Source of the DNA: Clostridiales bacterium UBA6363
GTDB taxonomy: Bacteria; Bacillota; Clostridia; UBA1381
Reading direction: 5' to 3'
NCBI GenBank assembly: GCA_002438865.1
Contig: DJRJ01000018.1
Span: 2,285 to 12,307, forward strand
Length of the DNA stretch: 10,023 nucleotides
Shown here: in pieces, positions 1-6,206 of the stretch
How the letters are laid out: each line of letters begins with the position of its first letter
Position numbering within the stretch: the first letter of the stretch is position 1
The notes under the pieces: generated by a model
Database searches by the model: none
Told to the model about the DNA's origin: nothing
The model's input: only the letters and a program-made list of their open reading frames with translations
Translations under genes and position numbers: made by a program

Positions 1-528
1 AATGCAAACGGCAGCAAGCATAATATTTTCCGTTGCACCCACACTGGGAAACTCAAGATGTATATCCGCACCGCACAATTTCTCGGCACTGCACTTTATG
101 TATCCGTGCTCTTCATCTATTTTCACGCCCAGTTCACGCAGAGCCTTAAGATGCAAATCAATCGGTCTCAAACCTATCGGGCAGCCGCCCGGCATACTGA
201 CAGCCGCTTCTTTGCACCTTGTTATTATTGCCCCGAGAAATATTATGGACGAACGCATTGCACGCATTAAATCCTCGCATATTTCACAGGAACACAATCC
301 GTTCGGGTTCACCGTTACGGTGTTTCCCTCACGCCTTACCCGACAGCCCAGACGTTCAAGCACCATATCAGTCTTATCAACGTCTCTGAGCCTGGGGCAG
401 TTTTTTATCACGCATTCCCCGTCCGCAATCACCGTTGCCGCCAAAATCGGCAGTACGGCGTTTTTTGCGCCCTGAACACGTATTTCGCCCAACAGCGGAA
501 TACCGCCGTCTATGACAAGTTTATTCAC
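1..528 (-). CDS. murA: UDP-N-acetylglucosamine 1-carboxyvinyltransferase, N-terminal part (3' end outside window)
   Basis: MurA transfers enolpyruvate from phosphoenolpyruvate to UDP-GlcNAc, the first committed cytoplasmic step of peptidoglycan synthesis. The 176 visible codons, about 40% of the usual ~420 residues, run off the left edge in frame. They show the family hallmarks: GAKNAVLPILAA with Lys22-Asn23 at the standard positions, then MPGGCPIGLRPIDLHL holding the catalytic cysteine at residue 116 (the fosfomycin target, Cys115 in E. coli numbering). The start is GTG at 526-528. It is chosen because a good Shine-Dalgarno, GAGGTG (535-540 on the reverse strand), sits 6 nt upstream and the resulting N-terminus (V-N-K-L-V-I-D-G-G) fits MurA. 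Many Bacillota carry two paralogues (murA/murZ); the visible part does not tell which this is. The family call is very secure. It lies 152 bp downstream of tgt and probably has its own promoter. Confidence 0.96.
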   Translation of the reverse strand, partial: MNKLVIDGGIPLLGEIRVQGAKNAVLPILAATVIADGECVIKNCPRLRDVDKTDMVLERLGCRVRREGNTVTVNPNGLCSCEICEDLMRAMRSSIIFLGAIITRCKEAAVSMPGGCPIGLRPIDLHLKALRELGVKIDEEHGYIKCSAEKLCGADIHLEFPSVGATENIMLAAVCI

Positions 529-604
529 CTAAAACACCTCACATTATACGCATATTTCTTATGGTATAATATGGATTTAGCTGTGTTTTGGTTACATTAC
601 AACA

Positions 605-613
605 ATTATATCA
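605..613 (-). promoter_or_regulatory. Candidate extended -10 promoter for murA
   Basis: The reverse strand reads TGATATAAT, a perfect TATAAT preceded by TG at the extended -10 position. It lies about 77 bp upstream of the murA GTG start. No good -35 hexamer stands 17 bp further upstream (only TTTCAA-like sequence), which is common for extended -10 promoters. No clear intrinsic terminator separates it from tgt, so read-through from tgt is also possible. Confidence 0.5.
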
Positions 614-680
614 CATACCTTTGCTCATTGAAACAGATTTTCACAAATATAATATGAGTTTAACACACCCGTAACAAATC

Positions 681-1811
681 CTAAATTCTTCTTGAAAGCT
701 TTTCAACGTTTTCTTTGCGGAACTCCTCAAATCTATCCTCCTCGATTGCCTTGCGTATACGGGCGGCAAGCTCGTTGTAGAAGTACAGATTATGCATTAC
801 GCATAACCTCATTCCGAGCATTTCCTTTGCTTTAAACAAGTGCCTTATATATGCTCTTGAGAAGCTTCTGCACGCAGGGCAGCCGCACTCCTCGTCAATC
901 GGGCGGTCGTCAAGCTCGTATTTTTCGTTTAACAAATTCATTGTTCCGTTTCGGGTAAACATAAACGCATGACGTGCGTTTCGTGACGGCATTACACAGT
1001 CAAAGAAATCTATTCCGCGCGCCACGCCCTCGATTATATTAGCCGGTGTTCCCACGCCCATAAGATACCTCGGTTTATCGTACGGCGCATACGGAAGCAC
1101 TTCGTCAAGTATGTGATACATTACCTCCGTGCTTTCGCCAACAGCAAGTCCGCCTATCGCATATCCCGGAAGATCCAACTCCGCAATCTGCTTCATATGC
1201 TCTATTCTTAAATCATCATATGTTCCGCCCTGATTTATTCCGAACAGCATCTGTTCCTTGTTTATCGTATCATCAAGCGAATTTAACCGTTTCATCTCAG
1301 CCTTACAGCGCACAAGCCACCTGTATGTTCTGTCTGCCGACTGCTTTACATATTCATACGGCGCAGGGTTTTTAACGCACTCATCAAACGCCATTGCGAT
1401 AGTAGAGCCTAAATTGGACTGTATCTGCATACTTTCCTCCGGACCCATAAAAATCTTCCGTCCGTCAATATGCGAGCTGAAATGCACGCCCTCCTCCGTT
1501 ATTTTCCTCAATTCCGCAAGCGAAAATACCTGAAAGCCGCCGCTGTCGGTCAGTATCGGTCTGTCCCAGTTCATAAACTTATGCAGACCTCCGAGTTTTT
1601 TTACAACCTTATCCCCCGGACGCAGATGCAGATGATACGTGTTGCACAGCTCCACCTGACAGCCCAATTCTTTTAAATCAAGCGACGATACCGCTCCCTT
1701 AATGGCGGCAATTGTTCCCACATTCTGGAATACAGGCGTCTGCACAACGCCGTGTACCGTGCGGAACTCGCCCCGCCTTGCATTTCCGTTTGTATGTAAT
1801 ACCTTAAACAT
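681..1811 (-). CDS. tgt: tRNA-guanine transglycosylase (queuine tRNA-ribosyltransferase)
   Basis: Tgt exchanges guanine at the wobble position (G34) of GUN-anticodon tRNAs for preQ1, a step of queuosine synthesis. The 376-residue length is typical of the bacterial enzyme. Visible hallmarks are LTDSGGFQVFSL with Asp89 (general acid/base), FDE at 142-144, FGINQGG at 190-196, GGLAVGE at 220-226, and DFFDCVMPSRNARH with Asp271 as the expected nucleophile. The C-terminal zinc site is Cys309, Cys311, Cys314 and His340 (CGCPAC...MHN). The ATG start is supported by GGAG at 1821-1824 (reverse strand), 9 nt upstream. It starts 37 bp after the C_GCAxxG_C_C gene, so the two are probably co-transcribed. 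No queA or preQ1 pathway gene is in the window, so the organism either encodes them elsewhere or salvages the precursor. The protein looks intact. Confidence 0.97.
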   Translation of the reverse strand: MFKVLHTNGNARRGEFRTVHGVVQTPVFQNVGTIAAIKGAVSSLDLKELGCQVELCNTYHLHLRPGDKVVKKLGGLHKFMNWDRPILTDSGGFQVFSLAELRKITEEGVHFSSHIDGRKIFMGPEESMQIQSNLGSTIAMAFDECVKNPAPYEYVKQSADRTYRWLVRCKAEMKRLNSLDDTINKEQMLFGINQGGTYDDLRIEHMKQIAELDLPGYAIGGLAVGESTEVMYHILDEVLPYAPYDKPRYLMGVGTPANIIEGVARGIDFFDCVMPSRNARHAFMFTRNGTMNLLNEKYELDDRPIDEECGCPACRSFSRAYIRHLFKAKEMLGMRLCVMHNLYFYNELAARIRKAIEEDRFEEFRKENVEKLSRRI

Positions 1812-1848
1812 ATATCAATTCTCCGTTTCTTATAAATATTATAACACC

Positions 1849-2259
1849 CTACTCGTCCAAATTCAAGATTTCCGCCGCAATTTCGGCGCAATCCTCCACA
1901 CAGCCGATGCACGGGCGTTTTTTACCGTTATTGCCGGCACTGTCAAGTCCCAAAAGCTCACAGCAGACTATAGTGCCGTTTTTATCTTCAAACCGCTTTG
2001 CCATTTCACGAACGGTTTCATATATTTTGGTACGCATTTCAATATCTTTCGGCTCGCCTTTGCTGTATTTAAGACCTGCCAGCATAAACATTCCCGATAC
2101 CGCACCGCACGTCAGCCGCATTTTGCCCATACCGCCGCCGAAACCCTCCACCGCACGCATTACTTCCGTGCCGAATATATCGCTGTACGCCCCGACCACC
2201 GCCTCGGCGCAATTGTATCCCGACACAAAAAGCTCTCTCGCTTTTTCCGCTCTGTTCAT
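1849..2259 (-). CDS. C_GCAxxG_C_C family putative redox protein
   Basis: This 136-residue cysteine-rich protein belongs to the C_GCAxxG_C_C family, a group of putative redox-active proteins named for conserved cysteines; the precise reaction is not known. Visible hallmarks are YNCAEAV with Cys17, GFGGGMGKMRLTCGAVSG with Cys51 in the CGAxxG signature, a Cys99-Cys100 pair (VCCELLG), and a C-terminal RPCIGCVEDC cluster (Cys117, Cys120, Cys124). Length and motif order match the family. It has no signal peptide or membrane segment, so it should be cytoplasmic. The ATG start has an AAAGGGAGAG ribosome site (2266-2275, reverse strand) 6 nt upstream. It is the first gene of a likely two-gene unit with tgt and has its own promoter at 2354-2382. 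Family assignment is strong; function is open (metal or disulfide chemistry is inference only). Confidence 0.9.
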   Translation of the reverse strand: MNRAEKARELFVSGYNCAEAVVGAYSDIFGTEVMRAVEGFGGGMGKMRLTCGAVSGMFMLAGLKYSKGEPKDIEMRTKIYETVREMAKRFEDKNGTIVCCELLGLDSAGNNGKKRPCIGCVEDCAEIAAEILNLDE

Positions 2260-2321
2260 TATTTTCTCTCCCTTTATAGCATTTTACCAAAAAAATACTT
2301 AAAATAATGTGTAATCTTCTC

Positions 2322-2350
2322 TTGATTTTCTTTTTCAAATATTATATAAT
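2322..2350 (+). promoter_or_regulatory. Sigma-A type promoter for the small membrane protein gene
   Basis: TTGATT (2322-2327) and a perfect TATAAT (2345-2350) are separated by exactly 17 bp. The expected transcription start is about 2357, some 54 bp before the ATG at 2411. It overlaps the oppositely directed promoter of the C_GCAxxG_C_C gene. Confidence 0.6.
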
Positions 2351-2353
2351 TAT

Positions 2354-2382
2354 ATAATAACATATTAATGTAGAATTTTCAA
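2354..2382 (-). promoter_or_regulatory. Sigma-A type promoter for the C_GCAxxG_C_C-tgt unit
   Basis: On the reverse strand, TTGAAA (2377-2382) and TATTAT (2354-2359), each one base from consensus, are spaced by 17 bp. Transcription would start near 2347 and give a leader of about 88 nt before the ATG at 2259. The -10 box lies only 3 bp from the -10 box of the plus-strand promoter. Confidence 0.6.
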
Positions 2383-2410
2383 TAATAATGCGGTTAAGAG
2401 GTAGTTTTTT

Positions 2411-2944
2411 ATGAATAAAAGAAGAAAAATCTTCTCAGGTTACTCGATTTTCTGCATATGCTGGTCAATACTTTCGATTTTGCTTTCGGTATTTTCAGTA
2501 TGTGTCAGACTATTCGGCAACCAAAATTTCAACAAAGTTTCAAGCATATCCATACTTCCGGGCATAAACGCCGGAACGTTTATAATTGTGAGCAGTATAT
2601 ATTTTCTCATTGCGGCAATTCTGACACGCAGAGAGAACAAAGAAAACGGAAATATGGTGTTCTCCTCCATACTTTCGGCAATACTTTTCATATGTCAGTC
2701 GCTTGTGGTTGTTTTTATGTATTCCATACATAAAATTAATCTAAGAATTTACATACAGGCAATTATCGCAATTCCGTTTCTTATTCTTCCGCTGTGTATT
2801 ATGATGACCGCACTGCCCCAGGCACGGCGTTCGGTAAACACCGCAAAGGGCAAGCGTTCGTTCTTCACCAGTCTTGATAAGATCACAAAGAAAAAAGATA
2901 TATCCAGAATGTTCAAACCCAAAGGATCAAGACGACACCGATAA
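2411..2944 (+). CDS. Small four-helix membrane protein of unknown function
   Basis: I do not recognise a family for this 177-residue protein. It begins with a short basic stretch (MNKRRK) and has four hydrophobic segments at about 11-34, 54-72, 82-104 and 112-134. It ends in a hydrophilic, strongly basic tail (about 139-177, roughly 15 Lys/Arg in 39 residues) with no cysteine or obvious catalytic motif. By the positive-inside rule both the start and the tail would be cytoplasmic, which agrees with four helices; the tail could contact nucleic acid or membrane phospholipid (inference). The start ATG is preceded by AAGAGGT (2395-2401) at a 9 nt spacing. It is transcribed alone from its own promoter and closed by a strong terminator. 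Codon use matches its left and right neighbours, so it is likely a resident gene. Confidence 0.8.
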   Translation: MNKRRKIFSGYSIFCICWSILSILLSVFSVCVRLFGNQNFNKVSSISILPGINAGTFIIVSSIYFLIAAILTRRENKENGNMVFSSILSAILFICQSLVVVFMYSIHKINLRIYIQAIIAIPFLILPLCIMMTALPQARRSVNTAKGKRSFFTSLDKITKKKDISRMFKPKGSRRHR

Positions 2945-2948
2945 TATC

Positions 2949-2989
2949 AAGAGCCGCTTTTAAGAGCGGCTCTTATTTTATTCTTTTTG
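2949..2989 (+). terminator. Intrinsic terminator after the small membrane protein gene
   Basis: A perfect 10-bp inverted repeat, AAGAGCCGCT (2949-2958) and AGCGGCTCTT (2965-2974), encloses a 6-nt loop and is followed on the plus strand by a T-rich run (TTATTTTATTCTTTTT). It starts 5 bp after the stop codon at 2942-2944. The convergent sortase gene's stop codon (2973-2975, reverse strand) overlaps the right arm. In the reverse direction the stem lacks a good U-tract, so it acts mainly on plus-strand transcripts. Confidence 0.88.
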
Positions 2990-3713
2990 CCACCACCACA
3001 AATCTTTCGTTTTTCTTATTGTACGAACACGTGGACAGCGTCAGCAGTTTATCTCCGTAAACCGCCGTTTCGTCTATCGAATGTATCGAAAGCATTTTTG
3101 CCGCCGATACATAATTTTCAAAATCGTCCTCAGATGCGGCATCGACAAAATTATAATACTTAAACTCGTTTTTTGCTCCTACCTGTGTTTTAAAAACAGA
3201 TATTACCGTATATTCTTCTTTCTCATAAAGCGTGTTAAATTTCACGGTTTTATGCTCATTCAAAAACTTCTCGTCCGAATACTTCAAAAGGTCTGCAAAC
3301 ATTGTACCGTTTTTCATATTATGAGCATATATTATCAGATTATCGCTCGGCTTTGCCAGACTGCACTCCTTATCCATAAACGGAATACCGCCCTCATTAT
3401 ATTCACGGTCAAAATTCCTGTGCAGATAATAATCATTGTCGGTATTTTTATACATAACGGGATAATCTATATTCGTGCCGTCTATCTTTATCCAGCCGAC
3501 CATATCCTCATTCTTTTTATAAAGCTCATAATATTCCGACAGCATACCGTTTTCGGCATACTTTTCATCATCGGAGGTGTCAACGTATTCCTGTACCGAT
3601 GACAAATCGCTTTTTAAATGATAATCCTTATAAAAATATATTCCCATATATACACAGCAGCATATGAAAATCAAAAGGGAAAGGATCTGCACAAATATCT
3701 TCATTTTTCTCAT
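2973..3713 (-). CDS. srtB: Class B-type sortase (transpeptidase)
   Basis: Sortases cut a C-terminal sorting signal between Thr and the next residue and join the protein to peptidoglycan outside the membrane. The 246-residue protein has one N-terminal membrane anchor (about 6-28) and an extracellular catalytic domain (about 70-246). The catalytic triad is visible: His131 in IIYAHNMKNGTMF, Cys229 in LLTLSTCSY, and Arg237 in NERFVVVAKR. The patterns YLHRNF, GGIPFMD, HNMKxGTMF and LSTC-N-RFVVVA fit class B rather than class A or D enzymes. The ATG start sits 5 nt after a very strong GGGGAAGGGGTG ribosome site (about 3719-3730, reverse strand); Met4 would be too far from it. It begins 31 bp after the NPKTG surface protein gene and is probably co-transcribed with it, which suggests that protein is its substrate. 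The gene symbol is by class only; orthology to a named srtB is not proven. Confidence 0.92.
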   Translation of the reverse strand: MRKMKIFVQILSLLIFICCCVYMGIYFYKDYHLKSDLSSVQEYVDTSDDEKYAENGMLSEYYELYKKNEDMVGWIKIDGTNIDYPVMYKNTDNDYYLHRNFDREYNEGGIPFMDKECSLAKPSDNLIIYAHNMKNGTMFADLLKYSDEKFLNEHKTVKFNTLYEKEEYTVISVFKTQVGAKNEFKYYNFVDAASEDDFENYVSAAKMLSIHSIDETAVYGDKLLTLSTCSYNKKNERFVVVAKRIK

Positions 3714-3744
3714 TGCAGCACCCCTTCCCCGGAATTCTTAATAT

Positions 3745-4821
3745 TTAGTTTTTCTTTCTCTTTGAATATTCAAGATATGCGAATATTCCCAAAGCCGTTA
3801 TTGCCAATGCGGATACTGCCGCAATAGGAGCGGCATCACCCGTTTTCGGGTTTGTTTTGTTGTTTTTTGTTTTTGCCGGCGCCGCAGTTCCTCTCGGTGC
3901 GGCTGTTGCCGATGATTTCTGCTCATACGGCTTTAAGCTGATATGGTCGTAAATTTCCACCTTATCGCCGTCCGCAAGAGTCAGCACATAGCTTGCCACA
4001 GCTCCTGCAGGTGCCTCCGATTTACTGTCCGTAAGTACAATATCAGTCTTTACAGTGTTTTTGCTGTCATATACCTTAACAGCGCCGTTTCCCGTCAATA
4101 TGTACTTTCCGGGCATTATATCCTTGTCCTTGCCGACATACTTCGTACCTTTCATTTCCTGTTCGGGTACAACAGTTGCTGACGGTGTTGCAGACGGAGT
4201 AACCGTTGCCGTTGCTGTCGGAGCGGGAGTAGGCTCTGCTTTTTGCTCTGCCTTTGCTTTTATAACCCATTCAGTGTTCTCTTTTGCAAGATTTATATCA
4301 CGTTCCGATACCGTATCGGCAACTGAGATTTTAAGCTTATATGTTTTTTCTTCGAGTGATGACTCTGTGTTCAGTTTTCCCAAACTGATATTCTTTATGT
4401 ATTTTCCGGCATTATCCGTTTCTATATCGTCCGTTCCGGCATCGATTTTCGATATTACCGCACCGTTCTCGCCGGTAATTTCAATACTGTATGTTCCGAC
4501 AACGGATTTTTCCTTTCCGTCCGGCTTTTCCGTACCGTCAACCATAGTAAGCACAAAGTCTACAGCACTTCCGTCCGCACTCGCACTCGTTACTTTCAGC
4601 TCCTGAACCGTTTCACGTTTTCTTGCGGTTATATCCGAAAGCTTATTGAAAAGCTCACTTATATTCTTGGTTGTTTCCGCTTTTGAGCCTGCGGTGTATT
4701 TGTACGAAAGCGATTTAGAGTCATTTGCAACCTGTACGGTTGAAGTATTATCCGCCAATGCGCCGGACGCTCCGACAAGCATACTCGCCGCCGTTATAAT
4801 ACTTATTAATAATTTCTTCAT
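3745..4821 (-). CDS. Secreted cell-wall-anchored protein with NPKTG sorting signal
   Basis: This 358-residue protein has a classical signal peptide (MKKLLISIITAAS..., cleavage probable after ALA at 21-23). A hydrophilic region of unknown fold follows at about 25-190. Next is a Thr/Pro/Ala linker (about 195-220, including PSATPSAT), then a compact region at about 223-300 with a beta-rich look (YVGKDKDIMPGKYILTGNG, ending LADGDKVEIYD). A second short Ala/Pro/Thr/Lys linker (302-323) precedes the sorting signal: NPKTG at 324-328, hydrophobic helix 331-350 and a basic tail KRKKN. NPxT-type signals are used by class B sortases; B. anthracis SrtB is known to process NPKTG. The sortase gene is next in the unit, 31 bp downstream. 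The ATG start follows AAAGGAGAG (4831-4839, reverse strand) by 9 nt. The linkers suggest a wall-spanning stalk. No haem-binding NEAT motif is seen, so an iron role should not be assumed. Function of the two extracellular regions is unknown. Confidence 0.9.
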   Translation of the reverse strand: MKKLLISIITAASMLVGASGALADNTSTVQVANDSKSLSYKYTAGSKAETTKNISELFNKLSDITARKRETVQELKVTSASADGSAVDFVLTMVDGTEKPDGKEKSVVGTYSIEITGENGAVISKIDAGTDDIETDNAGKYIKNISLGKLNTESSLEEKTYKLKISVADTVSERDINLAKENTEWVIKAKAEQKAEPTPAPTATATVTPSATPSATVVPEQEMKGTKYVGKDKDIMPGKYILTGNGAVKVYDSKNTVKTDIVLTDSKSEAPAGAVASYVLTLADGDKVEIYDHISLKPYEQKSSATAAPRGTAAPAKTKNNKTNPKTGDAAPIAAVSALAITALGIFAYLEYSKRKKN

Positions 4822-4866
4822 TTATCTGCGCTCTCCTTTACATCATTGCATAAATATACAAGTATT

Positions 4867-4895
4867 ATTATAGCACCGAATTTTATATTTGTCAC
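4867..4895 (-). promoter_or_regulatory. Sigma-A promoter for the NPKTG protein-sortase unit
   Basis: On the reverse strand GTGACA (4890-4895, five of six consensus bases) and perfect TATAAT (4867-4872) are 17 bp apart. A long A/T tract directly upstream of the -35 box (about 4896-4926) resembles an UP element. The predicted leader is about 40 nt. Confidence 0.75.
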
Positions 4896-4914
4896 TACTT
4901 TTTTAAAAAAAATT

Positions 4915-4943
4915 TTGCTTTTTTGCGTCTTTTATGGTAAAAT
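4915..4943 (+). promoter_or_regulatory. Promoter for the Dgt-like gene, divergent from the sortase unit
   Basis: TTGCTT (4915-4920) and TAAAAT (4938-4943) are spaced by 17 bp, and TGG directly before the -10 box gives an extended -10 (TGGTAAAAT). It lies about 44 bp ahead of the GTG start. It stands back to back with the promoter at 4867-4895, with the two -35 boxes 19 bp apart in an A/T-rich centre. Confidence 0.6.
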
Positions 4944-4986
4944 TAATCTGTATGTAACATATTTTTAACAAAAGGAGCCTTTTAAC

Positions 4987-6180
4987 GTGAAACTGAAATA
5001 CGAAAAGCTTTCTTCCGAAACAGAAGCTTTAATATCCGAAAAATTTCCCGGCAGAGTACAGCCGAAATACAGTGCACTGCGGCGTGATGAAAATTCCGAC
5101 AAACACACCGTTCTGCGCCCCGCATACCTGCGGGATACCGAAAAAATAATGAACTCTCTTTATTACAACAGATACGCCGACAAGACACAGGTATTTTCTT
5201 TCTACAAAAACGACGATATTTCAAGGCGTTCGTATCATGTACAGCTTGTATCGAGAATAGCACGCACAATCGGCGGTCTTTTGGGACTTGACCTCGATTT
5301 GATTGAAGCCATTGCGCTCGGTCACGATATAGGCCACACGCCGTTCGGACATACGGGCGAGCGTTTTCTGAACAAAATTTACCACGAGCGCACGGGCAGA
5401 TATTTTAATCACAATGTACACAGCGTGCGTGTTCTTGACAAGATACTGCACCTTAATCTTACCTTGCAGACCCTTGACGGAATATTGTGCCACAACGGCG
5501 AGCTGGAGCTTGACGAGTACAAGCCGTCACAGCTTAATTCTTTTGATGAGTTTGACAAAAAAGTTGAGGCGTGCTACATTGATGAAAGCGCCATAGACAC
5601 GCTTATTCCCTCCACGCTTGAGGCGTGCGTGGTGCGCATATGCGACATTATCGCTTACATAGGAAAAGACAGACAGGACGCCGTAAAAACTCACATAATC
5701 GAAAACGAATACATTTTTGAGGACAGCATTATAGGGCGTCACAATGCGCCTATGATAAACAACCTTATTGTGAACATAGTTGAAAACAGTTTCGGCAAAG
5801 ACTATCTCAAACTTGACAAGGAGCATTTCGAGTCGCTCCGCCGAACGAAAAAGGATAACTTCAGATATATTTACAACAATGATGAACAGAACGAAAAATA
5901 CGACAATATCATACGCCCGATATTTGAAAGTCTGTATGAGGTACTTATAAATCAGCTTAAATCGGGTGACAAAAACGCAATTATTTTCCGTCACCACATT
6001 GATTATATCAATGAAAGCACACGCTACAAAACACATGAGAATTACTTTGAAGCAAACACCTTTGACGATATTGTAACCGACTTTATAGCCAGTATGACGG
6101 ACGATTATATTATAGATTTGTACAAGTATTTGATAGACGATACCTTTGATATAGGCTACATTTCGTATTTTGAACATTAA
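4987..6180 (+). CDS. dgt: HD-domain deoxynucleoside triphosphate triphosphohydrolase (dGTPase-like)
   Basis: Members of this family hydrolyse dGTP, or other dNTPs, to the deoxynucleoside and tripolyphosphate, tuning cytoplasmic dNTP pools. The 397-residue protein carries the HD metal site: His84 (RRSYHVQLVSRIART), His113-Asp114 (ALGHDIGHTPFGHTGE) and Asp220 (RICDIIAYIGKD), plus NHNVHSVRVL at 141-150. The segment RPAYLRDTEKIMNS and KTQVFSF ahead of the HD domain matches the typical dGTPase N-terminus. The start is GTG at 4987, chosen for AAAGGAG (4971-4977) 9 nt upstream; no better ATG lies near. The preferred nucleotide cannot be read from the sequence, and the symbol reflects the family only. 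It is a single-gene unit between the divergent sortase unit and a bidirectional terminator. Some dNTPases act against phages, but nothing nearby supports a defence role. Confidence 0.9.
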   Translation: MKLKYEKLSSETEALISEKFPGRVQPKYSALRRDENSDKHTVLRPAYLRDTEKIMNSLYYNRYADKTQVFSFYKNDDISRRSYHVQLVSRIARTIGGLLGLDLDLIEAIALGHDIGHTPFGHTGERFLNKIYHERTGRYFNHNVHSVRVLDKILHLNLTLQTLDGILCHNGELELDEYKPSQLNSFDEFDKKVEACYIDESAIDTLIPSTLEACVVRICDIIAYIGKDRQDAVKTHIIENEYIFEDSIIGRHNAPMINNLIVNIVENSFGKDYLKLDKEHFESLRRTKKDNFRYIYNNDEQNEKYDNIIRPIFESLYEVLINQLKSGDKNAIIFRHHIDYINESTRYKTHENYFEANTFDDIVTDFIASMTDDYIIDLYKYLIDDTFDIGYISYFEH

Positions 6181-6206
6181 AAAAAAGTCCGTAAAGGACT
6201 TTTTTT
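6179..6206. terminator. Bidirectional intrinsic terminator between converging genes
   Basis: AAAAAAAGTCC and GGACTTTTTTT flank the 5-nt loop GTAAA. The A-run before the stem becomes a U-run on the opposite strand, so the hairpin has a U-tract in both directions. It overlaps the stop codon of the Dgt-like gene (6178-6180) and that of the convergent GNAT gene (6205-6207, reverse strand), and so serves both with almost no spare DNA. Confidence 0.88.

Noticed and set aside
2..475. Plus-strand 157-codon open frame at the left edge
   Set aside because: It is antisense to murA, whose catalytic motifs are clear on the minus strand; the plus frame has no ribosome site or recognisable motif.
543..548. 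Reverse-strand TATAAT just upstream of murA
   Set aside because: Transcription would start inside the Shine-Dalgarno sequence, so it cannot be the normal murA promoter; the upstream extended -10 is preferred.
565..570. Plus-strand TATAAT in the murA-tgt gap
   Set aside because: No plus-strand gene follows and there is no fitting -35; AT-rich DNA gives such matches by chance.
1702..2307. Plus-strand 201-codon open frame covering the redox-protein gene
   Set aside because: Antisense to two well-supported genes (tgt start and the C_GCAxxG_C_C gene); no ribosome site.
2949..2974. The strong hairpin as terminator for the sortase unit on the minus strand
   Set aside because: The stem is symmetrical, but the reverse-strand sequence after it (GATATTATCGG) has no U-tract, so only the plus-strand call is made.
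4180..4240. Short tandem-like repeats (ACNGTTGC-type units) as a repeat element or CRISPR
   Set aside because: They encode the Thr/Pro/Ala linker of the wall protein and are not regularly spaced or exact.
4055..4606. Plus-strand 183-codon open frame rich in Ser/Val/Ala
   Set aside because: Shadow of the NPKTG wall protein gene; repetitive composition only reflects the PT-rich linker on the other strand.
5527..6177. Minus-strand 216-codon open frame
   Set aside because: Antisense shadow of the Dgt-like gene, which has the HD motif, a start site and a terminator; the translated shadow is low-complexity in Val/Ile/Tyr.
4987..6180. Dgt-like protein as part of an antiphage defence island
   Set aside because: The flanks are a surface-protein unit and metabolic genes; no other defence, integrase or phage gene is present, so a housekeeping role is more likely.
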